The notes: generated by a model not told the origin, from the letters alone. A stretch of 64,000 nt of DNA from Stagonosporopsis chrysanthemi (GCA_022560025.1 JAFISE010000016.1:186001-250000), one strand, 5' to 3'. Positions 22,246 to 33,989 are shown, numbered from the stretch's first letter. Program-made: numbers and translations.

Positions 22246-22295
22246 CTTTTTGCTTGTTAGTGACGAATTGCGGCTCGGATGCGTCTGAAACTTAC
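22246..22295 (-). other. Intron-like 50-nt insertion in the tRNA D stem
   Basis: In the tRNA direction it starts GTAAGT, has CACTAAC ending 10 nt before the 3' end, and finishes AAAAG. That is a complete fungal spliceosomal intron of typical size for this window. It interrupts the D stem between G10 and U11. It also contains CGAGCC (22277-22272), which can pair with GGCTCG of the acceptor 5' strand and could hold the unspliced RNA in a non-tRNA fold. Confidence 0.8.
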
Positions 22296-22305
22296 CCACG
22301 AGCCC

Positions 22306-25300
22306 TGTTTAACTCCTTTGATGAAAGAACGAGGTGCAGTGCAATGAATATACATTATTATTGTAGAATGGCGGGGTAGTGTTGGTGTGAGTGTGCGGGG
22401 CGCGATTCTCGCTAAAGTTCAGTTGTAACAGTTGGGGCATCTGGCCGAAGTGGACCGGCCTCGAGAATGGTTTGTCATCCGTAGCACTATTCCTCCATCA
22501 TTCATCAGAATCTATACATCCATAATTGCATGATTCGACCATAAGGGATGTCTCAATCGAAGACATTACTGGTGAAAGGATGGAAAGCTAGAATCATCGA
22601 AGGCAATCGTTTGTACCGCTAATCCGAAGGCAACGTGCGATCGTCTCAAGAGTTCTCGTTTGTGAGAAGCATCCATTGCTAAATGCTGCCACGAAAGCGC
22701 CGTGAATCAGTCGAGCAGGAAAAACATGTTGTGTCCATGCCACCAACGTAACCAGCATGGTATCAGTTGCATAATTCCTCACTGTTGCATCACTCAGAGG
22801 CCCAGACCATTCGTGGTCATCGTACCCCTTTCTGCAGTATTCAGGAGCGACACCTCAGTAACTGCTTTGTGTACCCCAGATGCTTCCATACATGCGAAAA
22901 GTAGCACGTGTGAATTGAGAACTAAGTGTTCTTGTATACTGAGTTGCATCACATGCTCCCATGTTCCATGATACGTCAGCTATCCCAAAGCTAGAAGGTG
23001 CAACCACTAACAGTCGACACTGTTTCTTGCGTATACTGTTTGTTGACTGCACCGGGACTTGCCCATCTCCGCCCCTCGTGCCATAGAGGCGCAAGGCACG
23101 ATTCATTTTTGACGGAATCGATTTTGCTTTGAGAACAGGTTCGAGAACTGACATCAATCAATTTCTCAGGGGAATAACGTTGCCTACCTGGATTCAGATA
23201 TAAGATTCACCTACTCGACGCTATCGCTGTCCTTCATGCACTTGGTCAAATCACTACGAGACAACGTGTATCCCTAAGTCAAATCCCGTACATGATGTGT
23301 GAAGCTTGCTTGTCTGTTCTCTGGTGGCTCGATACCTCACTGATCCTTCCTGGCTTGTTACCACCAAATGCTCCAGCACTGTCCAAGATTTTTGAAACTC
23401 TGTGTCAAGTGAGGGTCATGAGTGTTTAACATATGAGTTTACCCACATGAGAGAAGTGGCTGACCTCAAGAGTAAGGCAGCCCAGCTTGAAGTCGGGTTA
23501 ATTAGCATCATTGCATCACATGCAAGAAGTTGGGCACCGGGCAATGCAAAGGCATTGCCAGTCATGTGTATGATCCTTCGCTCCGGTAATGCCTCTCAAA
23601 AGAGTATTGTCTGCAGAAGCGTTGCTGCAAGTGAGATGAGGCACGTCCATGACGAGCACGCACCCTAACGAGACAGGCACCCTGACATTGTCAGAGAGTA
23701 CATTCTTGATCGGCTGAAATCAGATACGGCTGATCGGTGTTTGTAACAGCGATCCGACGCCCGACGAGCCGACACATTTTCGAAACCATGGCGCTGTGGA
23801 GCACGTTTTCTAGAACACTTCAGAAAATCTCCGAGTTGGTTCGATGTGCGGGCCGCCCGAGAATTCTTTCGTCTCGACATGTATCGTTAACCTGGCACAA
23901 GCTTACATGCCTTGGGAGATCTTCCGTATGCGCAGCATGCACGACAGCCTGGCTTGCAGCTGCTGTACTGATGCCCAATTCAGCTACTCGGAAAGCTGCA
24001 AAATGCCATCCTGTAATGTGATGCTGGGCCACTCACCGGCAAATACATTACCACGGACCTGGTTCTGCAGCGGAAGGTGGCTTGCTTCTTTCAGTATGCA
24101 CGACGCAATCTTGAGACTGATGAGGCCAGAAAGTCACTGGCTTTGAAGAAGTTCCACGCCTGTAGGTTCGGGCAAACGGAAAGACTACGTAGTGCGTCGC
24201 GAATACCCAATGCGGTTGTTCAAGTTCCACCGCTCTTTCAAAACGGATGCGAGGCTTGCAAAGGTGGGTCCTGAGTGGAGGGAGACAGGAAGGCCTTCAG
24301 TCATGTGAACGCTTCATTTGCAGCTGTGCTCGGAACCGGTCTGCCGGCTTATCCTTCACCGCAAGAGACCGTGTACATCGGTACTTGGAAAGGAAGCAAG
24401 GGGTGTATCCTTGTTCGCGGAGACGGCCCAGGAGAACGGTGAGCAGAAACTAAACATGCAAACCTCGTGTTGGATAGACATTGGCCGCGGAGAGACCATG
24501 CAGCCGCACGTGTTAGCCGCCTTGCATATGCACCATTGTAGCGTGGTGCTGCGTCGAGCTCTCTGCAATAAGCTGACAACAGAAGTCGTACATGGCGAGT
24601 ACACTGTTGCAAGTACACTGTAGTACCACCACGGAGTATTGTGAGTGTTGGTAGTGTCTTTTGGGAAGGCGCGCAGTCATGGGTTGTGGGCAACCTCGGT
24701 CCGGCTTCGCCCAAAATCTTTTAGGCTTCTCACCAACACGAGAGGCGGTTCACCTCGTAAAGTACAACACAACAGTTTGGTCCTGCTCTGACCAGCCTCA
24801 CGCTCACCAAATCTGGAGCGCGATGATTGACATGCGCAAGAAAGACCAATCAGGGCGAGCTTTCACCGCTTCATTGAGAACGGCTACTGTCCGGTCAGGG
24901 AGACGTCAACTGGCGACAGACCGCAGGTTACTTCCGCGCCTTTAGTCGCATCACTCCGGCATCACGCAAGACGAGCCGCTGTCTCATTCAACATGCGTCA
25001 TGGCCTTGAGGTCCATGCTAGGGCCCGCAGTAACTTCCTGACTTCCCATCATCTTGAGGCAAAGATTTGGGCTTTGGGAGATGAAAGTGACGCATTTCGT
25101 CTTTTCGAAACCCTAACGGATACGACTAACGAGGTAAACACCACAAACTCTATCCTGGTCCGATTACGGCTATACCGTGCTCATGGTTGCAATGTTGTTG
25201 CTTGCTGCATAGACAGGGATGCCAGGTTAACGGCCCAGTATCTTGGATCGCCAAACTGCCTTGTGGTCGCCTCTTGGCTTAAGCGCCTTCACTTCCTACA

Positions 25301-25831
25301 GGACATTCTACTTCCGCTAATGACAGTACCTTGAGCACCACGTAGCTACCGGGGTCTCCTACCATTCCTCAGAAGCTATTCGGGTTCACTGGCTGTACTG
25401 CCAACCTAGCCTCAAACCTTGGCGATCCTTTCATACTTGCCTTTGAAAGTCTGCCTCACACGTGTCATCGTGCTGTCGAACCTGCAACTTTGACTGTAAA
25501 GGTAGGGCTGCAACACATTTTTTTTAAGTTGACAGGGTTCTATGTGGAGCCTTGAAAGCGGTGGAGTACTTCTCCGGCTGATCGTTTTCAAGGCTAACGA
25601 TGCTCGCTCTCCCTCGCATCGTTCATAGATTCATACCCTTCCGTTTCAAGTAACGAGTCCCGTTACTTGGGTCTGTGATCCGACGCCTTTGCCGTCAATC
25701 TTTTTAGCTTATGTCCATCTGGGACCCACTAACGTCTATTTCATCTTTTGAATCTCCTTCAACGTCTCTCGGTCGATATTTCTTAACTCGTCGTTCTTTC
25801 AGTCCTTATGGTCCTGGATTGAACATTGACC
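22306..25831. other. Gene-poor stretch, 3.5 kb
   Basis: No intact gene or transposon is recognised. Around 24030-24460 the plus strand has frame pieces that read as protein when joined at an intron-like GTGGGT (24264) and TTTGCAG: LVLQRKVACFFQYARRNL, IPNAVVQVPPLFQNG and TVYIGTWKGSKGCILVRG. A frame break at 24014 and the lack of a start make this at best a relic. A TATA-like element lies at 22346-22353, upstream of the tRNA. The right end is the permease promoter. Confidence 0.35.
22346..22353 (-). promoter_or_regulatory. TATA-like element upstream of tRNA-Ala
   Basis: The minus strand reads GTATATTC about 41-48 bases upstream of tRNA position 1. An upstream TATA helps Pol III in some fungi, notably fission yeast. 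It would matter more here because the internal A box is split. This rests on sequence position only. Confidence 0.3.
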
Positions 25832-27883
25832 ATGGGCAGCAATACAGACTCAGAGACCGCCAAATCGGCCAGACACTCCGCGCGCGGCCTATCTGCCCAG
25901 CCAACCATCTCACAAGACCAAAAGCCAGCTCAGCAAACAGGAGATAACAACCGGAACATCATGGCAACGATTACAGATGACGACGACCGTCTCCTTGTAC
26001 GGATTGGATACACTCCGGTCCGTCAACCACTACCTTGTGCTTGAGGGAGGCTAATCTTGGACGAAGGTGCTGCAAAGACATTTTTCGCGATGGTCAACGG
26101 TATCGTATGCGATCTCAATTCTTGGCGTGCTCGGATCCGTGCCAGCGACCTTTGGTGTCCCGATGCAATCTGGTGGGCCTGCAACATGTGTCTGGGCATG
26201 GCTCATTGGTAGTATCATGGCATACTGTATAGCTAGTTCAGGTATGTTCACTGACCTCGCTCACTAATCATATTATTGACGCATGTGAGTCGCCGAACTA
26301 GTATCCGCATATCCTACAGCTGGCGGTATGTACTACGTGACGAAGCATGTTGTGCCTCCGGAGCACGTCGCTGCATGGGCGTGGATCATCGGGTGGTGCA
26401 ATTTCCTCGGTCAAGCGGCTGGCGTTGCAAGTCTGGCATATACTATATCTCAAATGATAATGGCAACGGCTGTCATGCATACTTTCGACGGCGGAGAGGC
26501 TACATTCACACCGTAAGATTGTCGACTAGTGTGAACGCAGCATCTACTGACTTCGATTCCAGAAACGCGCACCAGACCGTGCTTCTTGCAATCTTTGTCC
26601 TCTGTTTGTTTGGTACCATATGCTCGTTCCCCACCGAATGGCTACACCGTATTATTCTATGGTTTGCTCCCATCAACAGTGAGTTTCAAGTTGTACATAC
26701 TGACAACTCCCTAACACAATTTCAGTCATTGCGTCGATCTGCATTTGCATTGCTCTCCTTATTCTTACGCCCAACAAGCAGAGCGCGGCATGGGTTTTCA
26801 CCACAGTTACGGATGGCTCTGGCTGGGGCAGTAAAGGGTTCTCGTTCTTGCTTGGGTACGCCAGACTCGCAATGTCCCGTGACTCAAGCTGATCAGACTA
26901 GTTTCCTGTCAGTCGCATGGACTATGACTGACTACGATGGCACCACGCAGTAAGCTCCATCCCCGTCATAGCTTGCATGGACAGTTCGCCTAATCACTTC
27001 GTATAGCATGTCGGAAGAAACGCACGATGCTGCCATCCGTGGGCCAGTCGCCATTCGAACCGCAATTCTGGTCTCTGGTGTTACTGGCTGGATGCTAACG
27101 GTCACGTTCTGCTTCTGCATGTCAGACTACGACAGCATCATGGCGACACCGACCGGCCTACCCGTCGCACAGATCTTTTTCAACGCTGGTGGCAAGACCG
27201 GCGGAACAATCATGTGGTTCTTCGTCATGTTGGTGCAGTTCTTTACTGGCTGCAGCGCTATGCTGGCGAATGCCAGAATGGCGTGGGCATTCTCACGAGA
27301 CGCCGCTTTCCCCTTCTCCAGGTGCGAAGCCCCTACCAAACATGCACACATGATTACTGGATGTATGCTGACTCACCCAAGTTTCTGGGCCAAAGTAAAC
27401 ACCCACACGCACACCCCCGTCAATGCCGTCTGGCTGGTCGTCGCCTTCTGCAGCTGCCTGGACCTAATCGGCATCGGCTCCACACTAACCATAACTGCCA
27501 TCTTCAACATCACTGCACCAGCCCTGGATATCTCCTACATCGCCGTCATCATCGCGCACAGATGGTACGAAGACCGCGTCGTGTTCCACCCGGGCCCCTA
27601 CACCATGGGATCGTGGAGCAAGCCCGTCAACGCCGTGGCCGTCACATGGGTCATTTTCATCAGTGTCGTGCTATTCTTCCCCACGATCAATCCCGTCACG
27701 GCGACGAACATGAACTACGCTGTTTGCGTTGCGGGGTTTATTGGCTTGTTCAGTACCGTGTGGTGGTATGCAGGTGCACGGAAGAGCTACACGGGGCCGC
27801 GCACCAGCGATACGATTGGCGAGCTGCCGCCGGAGGATATCGAGGATGTGCTCAGTGACTACGATGATCGATACACACCTTGA
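25832..27883 (+). CDS. APC-family permease (GABA/polyamine/choline type)
   Basis: This is a 12-helix amino acid/polyamine/organocation transporter resembling the fungal Uga4/Tpo5/Hnm1 group. Eight exons (25832-26017, 26067-26241, 26290-26512, 26563-26678, 26726-26855, 26902-26949, 27007-27321, 27382-27883) give 564 aa. The seven introns of 46-60 nt all preserve frame. Family motifs in order are LVRIGYTPVLQRHFSRWS, SVPATFGVPM, VAELVSAYPTAGGMYYVT, GWCNFLGQAAG, FLSVAWTMTDYDGT, HMSEETHDAAIRGPVAI, ANARMAWAFSRDAAFPFS and TPVNAVW. The acceptor of intron 2 is a less common GAG. The N-terminal 50 residues are polar and Ser/Gln-rich. The substrate cannot be chosen among GABA, choline and polyamines. 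Confidence 0.92.
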
Positions 27884-28970
27884 TTGGCTTCAATAACGAG
27901 TACTTTACGACTAACGAAACGACTTTTGTTTTTCCTCACTCAAAGTGGGGGAGTCTACGATGTAGCACAGCAGGCGTTCAAGCGTTGCTTTCCGTTCTGG
28001 CTCTTCGTTCCTGTTCAAGCTTGATACCCTTCCCTGCAGTTCGTCTCAAGCAGTTACGGTCACGGCCTCTTGCCTAGATAGAAGATACCCCAATACATAC
28101 ACGCTTCCACTTGCACTTTCTTCCCCACAATTCCAAGCTGCCCCTCTGATCTGTCTTGCCTCGCCATCACGCGCTTCCGGGGCGGTGAGTGCGTGTCAAT
28201 TTGGCAAACTAGAGCTTGGCCGGGCTGGGGAAAGGTAGATCATGGCGTCATATGGGGCATGGGCCCAATATGACGAGAGAAGGTGGGTTCCAAGTCTCTG
28301 CCCTGTTCTGTCCGTGCGGAGGCTTTCTTCCGCGGATGCGTTGACGGGATGGAGCTGTTGGATGTTACAGACGGGTCGTATCTGGGTTCGATTGCGTTAG
28401 AGTTGACCGTGTCATGATGAATTTCTTGCTATTCGATGCAAAGGATAAAAGGTCTACATGCAGTGCTATGCCATCGCCAAAATCGCCCATGCATATACGG
28501 GCAGGGTATTCTACAAACAAGATAGCTAAAAGGATAAGAGAAGTTTGTTGTAAAGAGCGTAGCGACATGAATCGACTTTTGGTCACCAGAAACTAACCGC
28601 AGCCACGAGGATGTTGTCGTGTCGGTAAAAGGGTAAAGGCGTATAGAAGAATGCGTATGCCGTGATAATTCGTTGGTTGTGTGCCTCCCGTGGCACCGTC
28701 TGCTGGCGTTCGTACCCGTGAGACCGAGGACATTGATGGCGCCGTTACACCGGACTGCGCTCCGCCCAGACGCGCCGCCGATCCCTTGCATCTGTCGCGT
28801 GCAACCTATCGATAACCGCCCCCGAGTTTTGTGCCTCCTGCGCACATGTTCGTCCACGCGCTGGTGTAGCCATTGTGCGACGCGAGTGACCCTTCCCTCC
28901 CCACAAGCTGCTCTGTCCCCCTTTGTCGTCTGGAACCGACGTTGCGATGGCACTCGTCAGAGGTTGGCAA
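27884..28970. other. Intergenic between convergent genes
   Basis: This is the 3' flank of the permease and of the small gene at 28971. No other coding signal is seen. Confidence 0.45.
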
Positions 28971-29289
28971 TCACGAGCGGCCGGTGCCTGCGCGGGCGAG
29001 CTCCTTCACCCGCACAGCGGTCATGGAGGGCATCTTGCTGAAGCGGCGCGAGTTGCTTGTGCCGGAGGATTTTGTCGAGGACGAGGGCGACGAGGTGTAG
29101 ACGTACTCGCCATCAACGTAGTGTGCTTCACTGACAAAGGTCGAGCGCTTCTCGCGGCGTGTGTAGCGCTGCTCCAGGCGATAGAGCTCAAGGCCTGCAG
29201 TCGTTAGATGCTGAGGCTGCTACGACGTCTTGTGGTGGGGAGTGGAGTAGGGCTGACGTACGGGCTTGCAGCTTCTCGATGAGACCCAT
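28971..29289 (-). CDS. Small spliced gene, protein of unknown function
   Basis: No long open frame marks this gene; it appears only after splicing. Exon 1 (29289-29262) encodes MGLIEKLQA plus one base. A 67-nt intron (GTACGT donor, CTAAC branch, GCAG acceptor) follows, then exon 2 (29194-28971). The product is 83 aa: a short charged helix MGLIEKLQARLELYRLEQRY, then TRREKRSTFVSEAHYVDGEYVY, a Ser/Thr-rich patch, and a basic end RVKELARAGTGRS. There is no signal peptide or membrane segment. I recall similar short proteins in other filamentous ascomycetes but no known function. Intact splice signals and clean codons argue it is real. Confidence 0.68.
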
Positions 29290-30306
29290 TGTGAGTGTGG
29301 TTGCGTGCCGTGTGATCCGCCGAGAGGGGTGTCGGGTTCGAGAGCCTCCAGACAGCGGGCGATGTCTTGGTTATGGCGGTTCTGGCTGGTTGGCTGGCGG
29401 ACGCGGGCAGAAGCAGGGAGGCCGCTGTCACGGTGACGCAAACGACGTATCGTATGAGCTGTGGGCTGGAATTGCAGGAGTGGGAGCGATTGGCGCAGCA
29501 ACGTCAATGTATGCGATTATGGGGGATTGTAGGCGCGAGAACAGCAGGACGAGACGCTGCAGGAAGCGGGCAGCAAACGAGGGATAGCAGCGAGCAGACA
29601 AGCAGCTGCAGCAACAGCTAAGGGTGCGAGGCCAACCAGCGGTTTGCGGAACGACTCGCTTGCGCCGGCGTGGTTCTCGAAGTTAGAAGCGGCTCTATGC
29701 CGAAGTCTAGGCCCCAAACAAGCAGTCGCGCCGGCTTTGCGGGACCAGCGACAGCCGTTGCCCTGGGCCACAATTCGTTTCTCCACTGCAAGACGCAGGG
29801 AGCGTGCATGGTAATAAACTCAACAACGGCAAGTAGTATGCACATCTGCGTTGTATCACACTGCGCCGCTTCCTTCTCTCTGCGTCCTCTGCTGCGCCGA
29901 CGGGACGCTCAAACGCCGCCATCCGCCACCCGAGTCAGTGCGCCGCGTGGAGACAGGGGCAGGGGCACTCTGAACGTGCCGTGCTCTCAATTTCGGGAAT
30001 TGGCGTACCGACACATGCGGTCTTGGATATCGAGCATCGAGCATCGAGCATCGAGCATCGAGCATCGTGCCAATACATCGGCGCACCAGGCGCCAAGGGA
30101 AACACCACATCGAATGGAGCAAGACAGCCTCATAATATCAGCCCATGATTGCGAGGAATTAGTCCAGTCGAACTCTTGCAATTCTGCCTCCTCCAGTGTG
30201 CGAGCGATACCGCCCTAGTCTATGCCTTGATGCTCTGATGCTCCTATGCTCCGTCGAAATGCTTGCTATGCTGTTCCTATATCTTCTTCCATCGAAAGCA
30301 AAGGCT
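29290..30306. other. Intergenic, 1 kb, with a 7-bp tandem repeat
   Basis: This is the upstream region of the small gene and the 3' flank of Tps2. It holds the CGAGCAT array at 30031-30066. No gene is recognised. Confidence 0.45.
30031..30066. repeat. Heptanucleotide tandem repeat CGAGCAT
   Basis: About five perfect tandem copies of CGAGCAT. It is non-coding and probably length-variable. Confidence 0.9.
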
Positions 30307-33262
30307 CTAGATCCGACTCTCTGGGATGTATCCCTCTACAACCGCAACAGCCCCCACGTTACCAGCATCAGCCGAGCCATTCAGCAGCGAGATAACCGAA
30401 ATGACGTCTGATGGCTCGAGCAAGTGCCAGCTTGCCAGTGTCTGCTTCGAGCTCGCACCAACCGTGACCGAGTAGACGTGGTCAATTGGCAGCTTGGACT
30501 GACGTAGCGACCGGAACATGTCTGTCGTTGTCAGCTCATAGTTTTTACTTCACCATGTATAGTGACTTACCTTCGTCTGTGAAGTCGTCGCCAAGGCAGA
30601 GAACAAACTCCGGGGGCGCATCGCCGTACTCAAGCACCAGCCTCTTGGCAATCTCGCCCTTGTTGACGAACTTTGGGCGGACTTCGAGGTTGGCTTTGCC
30701 TGTCATGACCTCGACATCGTGCTTCTTGGCTACTGTCTGCTCGAGCTCTTTCTGGCATTCGCGAGCCTGGAATGCTCCGAACTCAGGGTCGGCCTTTCGG
30801 TAGTGCCATGTAAGTGCAATCTTCTTCTGCTCGATAAACGAACCTATCTCGTGTTAGCACAATGCCCGATCGCGAGAAAACAAAGACTCACCTTGTGTCT
30901 TGTCAGTGTAGTGCTGGAACACATCGATGACCTCTTGTTGCCAGCTCATGTCTTCCTTCTCAGTAAGATTCACCCACTCATCGCTCAGAGGTTGCCTCAT
31001 GAAACTCCCATGTTCAGCGCTAAGACCAAGCTCGGGAATATGGCCCATCCACTCATCCAAAAACGCTTGGTCTCTACCACTGATGATCCAGACGGCGTTG
31101 TTGGAGTCCGCAGCCAGAGTCTTCAATGTGCGAATCACTCGGTCGGACGGAATAGCCGCCGCTGGATCCTTCACAATTGGCGTGAGTGTGCCATCGTAAT
31201 CAAACATGAAGAGGCGCTTCTTCGCATGTCGATATTGGGACAGGATTTTGGCGCGATCTAAAGCCGGCGTGGCGAACGACTGGTCAAACGAGGACAGGTT
31301 GGTCAAAAGTCTCTTCAAGTAGTTGTTTGTCCAGGACTGCACGTTGTTGTTAACGACGTGACTGTACAGCTGATTATGCTGGTCGTCGCGTTCCTTTGTA
31401 GACATGTTGAGCGCATCGTTAATGGCGTCTGCCACACCACCGAGGTCCCAGGGATTGATATGGATAGCTCCGCTAAGAGAGCCAGCGGTTCCAGAGAATT
31501 CGGAAAGGATCAATGGACCGTGGTTATCTTTTTGGCAAACGACGTACTCCATACTCGTTGTGTTCATACCATCTCGAACACTGGTAATCAGTCCGACATC
31601 GGCGATCCGAAGCAAAGCAAAGTACTCATCCGCAGACAGGTATTGTGGGAAATGGCGAACCGGCGTAAAGCTGAGAGATCCATGTGAGCCATTAATCTTG
31701 GCAGCAAGGTCCGAGATCTTGTTGACCATCTTCTCTTGTGTATTGTCGCCTCCCTCGGAGACCACAGCACTAGGACTCGTGACCTGGATCAAGACAACCT
31801 GCTCTCGCCATTCAGGATACTTCTCGAGGAACATCTCGAAGGCCTGCAGTTTCTGTACAACACCACGAACAGCATCGAGCCTGTCTCGGCCAACAATCAA
31901 CTTCTTGCCTGCATACATCTCTCGAATAAGCTTGATCCTGTCCTCGACGTCGGGGGAGTCAAAAGCTTGCCGCTTCGTTGAGATTGAGTTAATGCCAATG
32001 GGGAAGACATCAACTGCGACATGTGCTCCATATGCGTCAACTCCAGCCGAAGACGAGTCGAAGCCGAGGATTCTCGTGCAACATGACGAGAAATGCCGAG
32101 AGTAACTAAAGGATTGGAAGCCGATCATGTTTGCGCCCAAGACACCTTCCAGGATCTCCTTGCGCCTGCTCAAGCATCTGTAGAATTCGCTACTGGGGAA
32201 CGGGACGTGGAGGAAGAAGCCGATGTAGATATTCGGCAGACGCTGGCGCAGCAAGCTGGGAAGGAGCATCAGTTGGTAGTCATGGACCATGACAATATCG
32301 CCAGGGTTGTAGAGCTCGAGAATGCGATCCGCAAAAAGCTTATTCATGCGATAGTAGTCCGCCCAAGCTTTGCGCGCGGCGCGTCCGTCCGCCGGCTCGT
32401 TTTGTTTGTAGTGGAGGATGGTGTATAGTTCGTGCTCTGCGTAGGTGCGCCAGCGGCTCTGGTCTTTCAGGATGTACTCGTCCTTCCCATCATCTACCTC
32501 ATCAACCAGCCAGACAGGAACAATTTTGCCGCCGTGATCGCGTTCAAGCTGTTTCTCAAGTCGCTCACGGTCCTGACGTCCGACACGTATGCCCGATGGC
32601 TGCTGTTGCTGCGGCGCTGGCTTCTTGGGGTCGACCGGAATGGGCGCGGCGGCCTTGTTGATTGTAGGTTGGACGGGTTCTTCAACCGTAGCTTTTGCGT
32701 TCGAGATCTCGCCGGTCCAGCCAACAAGAGTGTGGTTCCAGGGCGAGGATGAGGAGGCTAGGTATGAGAATGAGTCGAAGAGAGCAGAAGTACCATGGCG
32801 AGGGCGCATCTCCCAGTCATTGCCCTTCGAGTAGCCTAGGTTGTATGGTACGGCGAATGTCGCGCTGATCAGCTTGCCGCTGAGGTTAAGCCCGGGATGC
32901 GCAGCGCGCGGGTCGACGTCAGCCAGGTCTTGCTTCTTTGTCGACTCTGACGAAACACTGAGCCTCTTCAGGAGCTCTTCGCCCGTGCGTGCACCCGCAG
33001 CCTGCTCTGTGGGGGAGCTGGCACGCTGGTCTCCCTGCGGCCGAGGGAAGTATGAACCTTTGTCACCCCATTCCGGTCCAGGGGTTACTGTCTCCGGATC
33101 AAAAGGCAGGCTGTTGTTCTGGGAAGGCTGCTGCTCTTCGTTCAGACCGATGGCAGGGGTGACGGGCACGTTCGTAATGGAGGGGTGGAGGGCAGGGTGT
33201 TCGCTCTCTCGTGGCTCGAAAGATTCGCGGTCTTGACTGCTGGGCTGGGTGGTCGGTGCCAT
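30307..33262 (-). CDS. tps2: Trehalose-6-phosphate phosphatase (Tps2/OrlA type)
   Basis: This enzyme removes phosphate from trehalose-6-phosphate, the last step of trehalose synthesis, inside the cytosolic TPS complex. Three exons in transcript order (33262-30892, 30843-30571, 30521-30307) encode 952 aa. A disordered N-terminus of about 120 residues is followed by a glycosyltransferase-20-like domain (ATFAVPYNLGY, VMVHDYQLMLLP, IGFFLHVPFPSSE, DGMNTTSMEYV). The HAD-type phosphatase domain, from about residue 685, has LFMFDYDGTLTPIV with the DxDxT nucleophile, WIISGRDQ and LCLGDDFTDEDMF. An active phosphatase motif separates it from Tps1. The start is the ATG at 33262; the frame extends upstream to 33271 only with a GTG. 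Confidence 0.95.
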
Positions 33263-33989
33263 GGTGCACACGTAGCTTCCCGAGTGTCGCGCTGCACAGC
33301 GTCAGAGAGCAATGCAATGCGATAGGCTGGAGGTAGCGGGGTAGGAATGGTGCAGGGCATAGGTGAGCAGCGCGACACACGTCGCTACACTGTACTCGAG
33401 GAGCGCGCGCACGGAACCAATGTAAAGGGGTACTCACCTAAAGCGATCGAGGGCTGTTGAGGAAGGCGCGTTGGCAGAGAGCACCTGCCGATAGTAGGGC
33501 TAGTGATCTTCCACAAATGACAGAGAAGCAGTGCGAAGTCTATAGGTGGGGGAAACAGTGAGGAAACGATCGAGAAGCACGACTACAGGCGGCAGCGAAC
33601 GAAGCCAGACGCAGTGGACATAGGGCAGCAAGAGAAGATACAATGCGGTTTGGTGGGCTGGTTCAACATCCCACTTTGTGCTGTACGTCACGCCTCTGGC
33701 CCGTGCCTCGCATGCAAATCGAAATCGACATGCAGCAAGGAAAATGACTCCACCATTGCTTTCCGCTGTTGCTGGCACGTTCTCCGCTCTCCGCTTGGTC
33801 ACCGCTGCGCGAAGTTTGTTGAGTAGAATGTCAATATGATGTAACGCTATTGGGCGCAGCCCACATTGCGTGCAGCCGCACTGCGCCAGTCAAGCAACAG
33901 GCGGCTGTGAACAAGCGCACCATCACGGCTGGCACACTCTCGGCCTGCATGCTGTTCATCGATGGCATGCATGCTCGTAAGCATGGGAA
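33263..33989. other. Shared upstream region of Tps2 and poly(A) polymerase-like genes
   Basis: A divergent promoter region. No gene is seen. Stress-response elements were not convincingly located. Confidence 0.45.

Larger units (their letters stand above)
22150..22305 (-). tRNA. tRNA-Ala(AGC) with two intervening sequences
   Basis: Read on the minus strand, removal of 22246-22295 and 22186-22219 leaves a perfect 72-nt tRNA. The acceptor GGGCTCG (22305-22299) pairs with CGAGTCC (22157-22151) and discriminator A is at 22150. The third pair is G3:U70, the alanine identity element. D arm: GTTT / AGTGGTA / TAAT. Anticodon arm: CTCCC-TTAGCAT-GGGAG, anticodon AGC; the same arm occurs in yeast tRNA-Ala(AGC). 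T arm: CGGGG / TTCGATT / CCCCG, which forms a good B box. The anticodon-loop intron sits at the canonical place after position 37. The second insertion splits the D stem between positions 10 and 11 and breaks the A box. All helices and the terminator are intact, so simple decay as a pseudogene is not obvious. Confidence 0.88.

Noticed and set aside
22306..25831. Transposon or RIP-mutated repeat in the gene-poor stretch
   Set aside because: No terminal repeats, no transposase or reverse transcriptase motifs, and base composition is not AT-shifted as expected for RIP.
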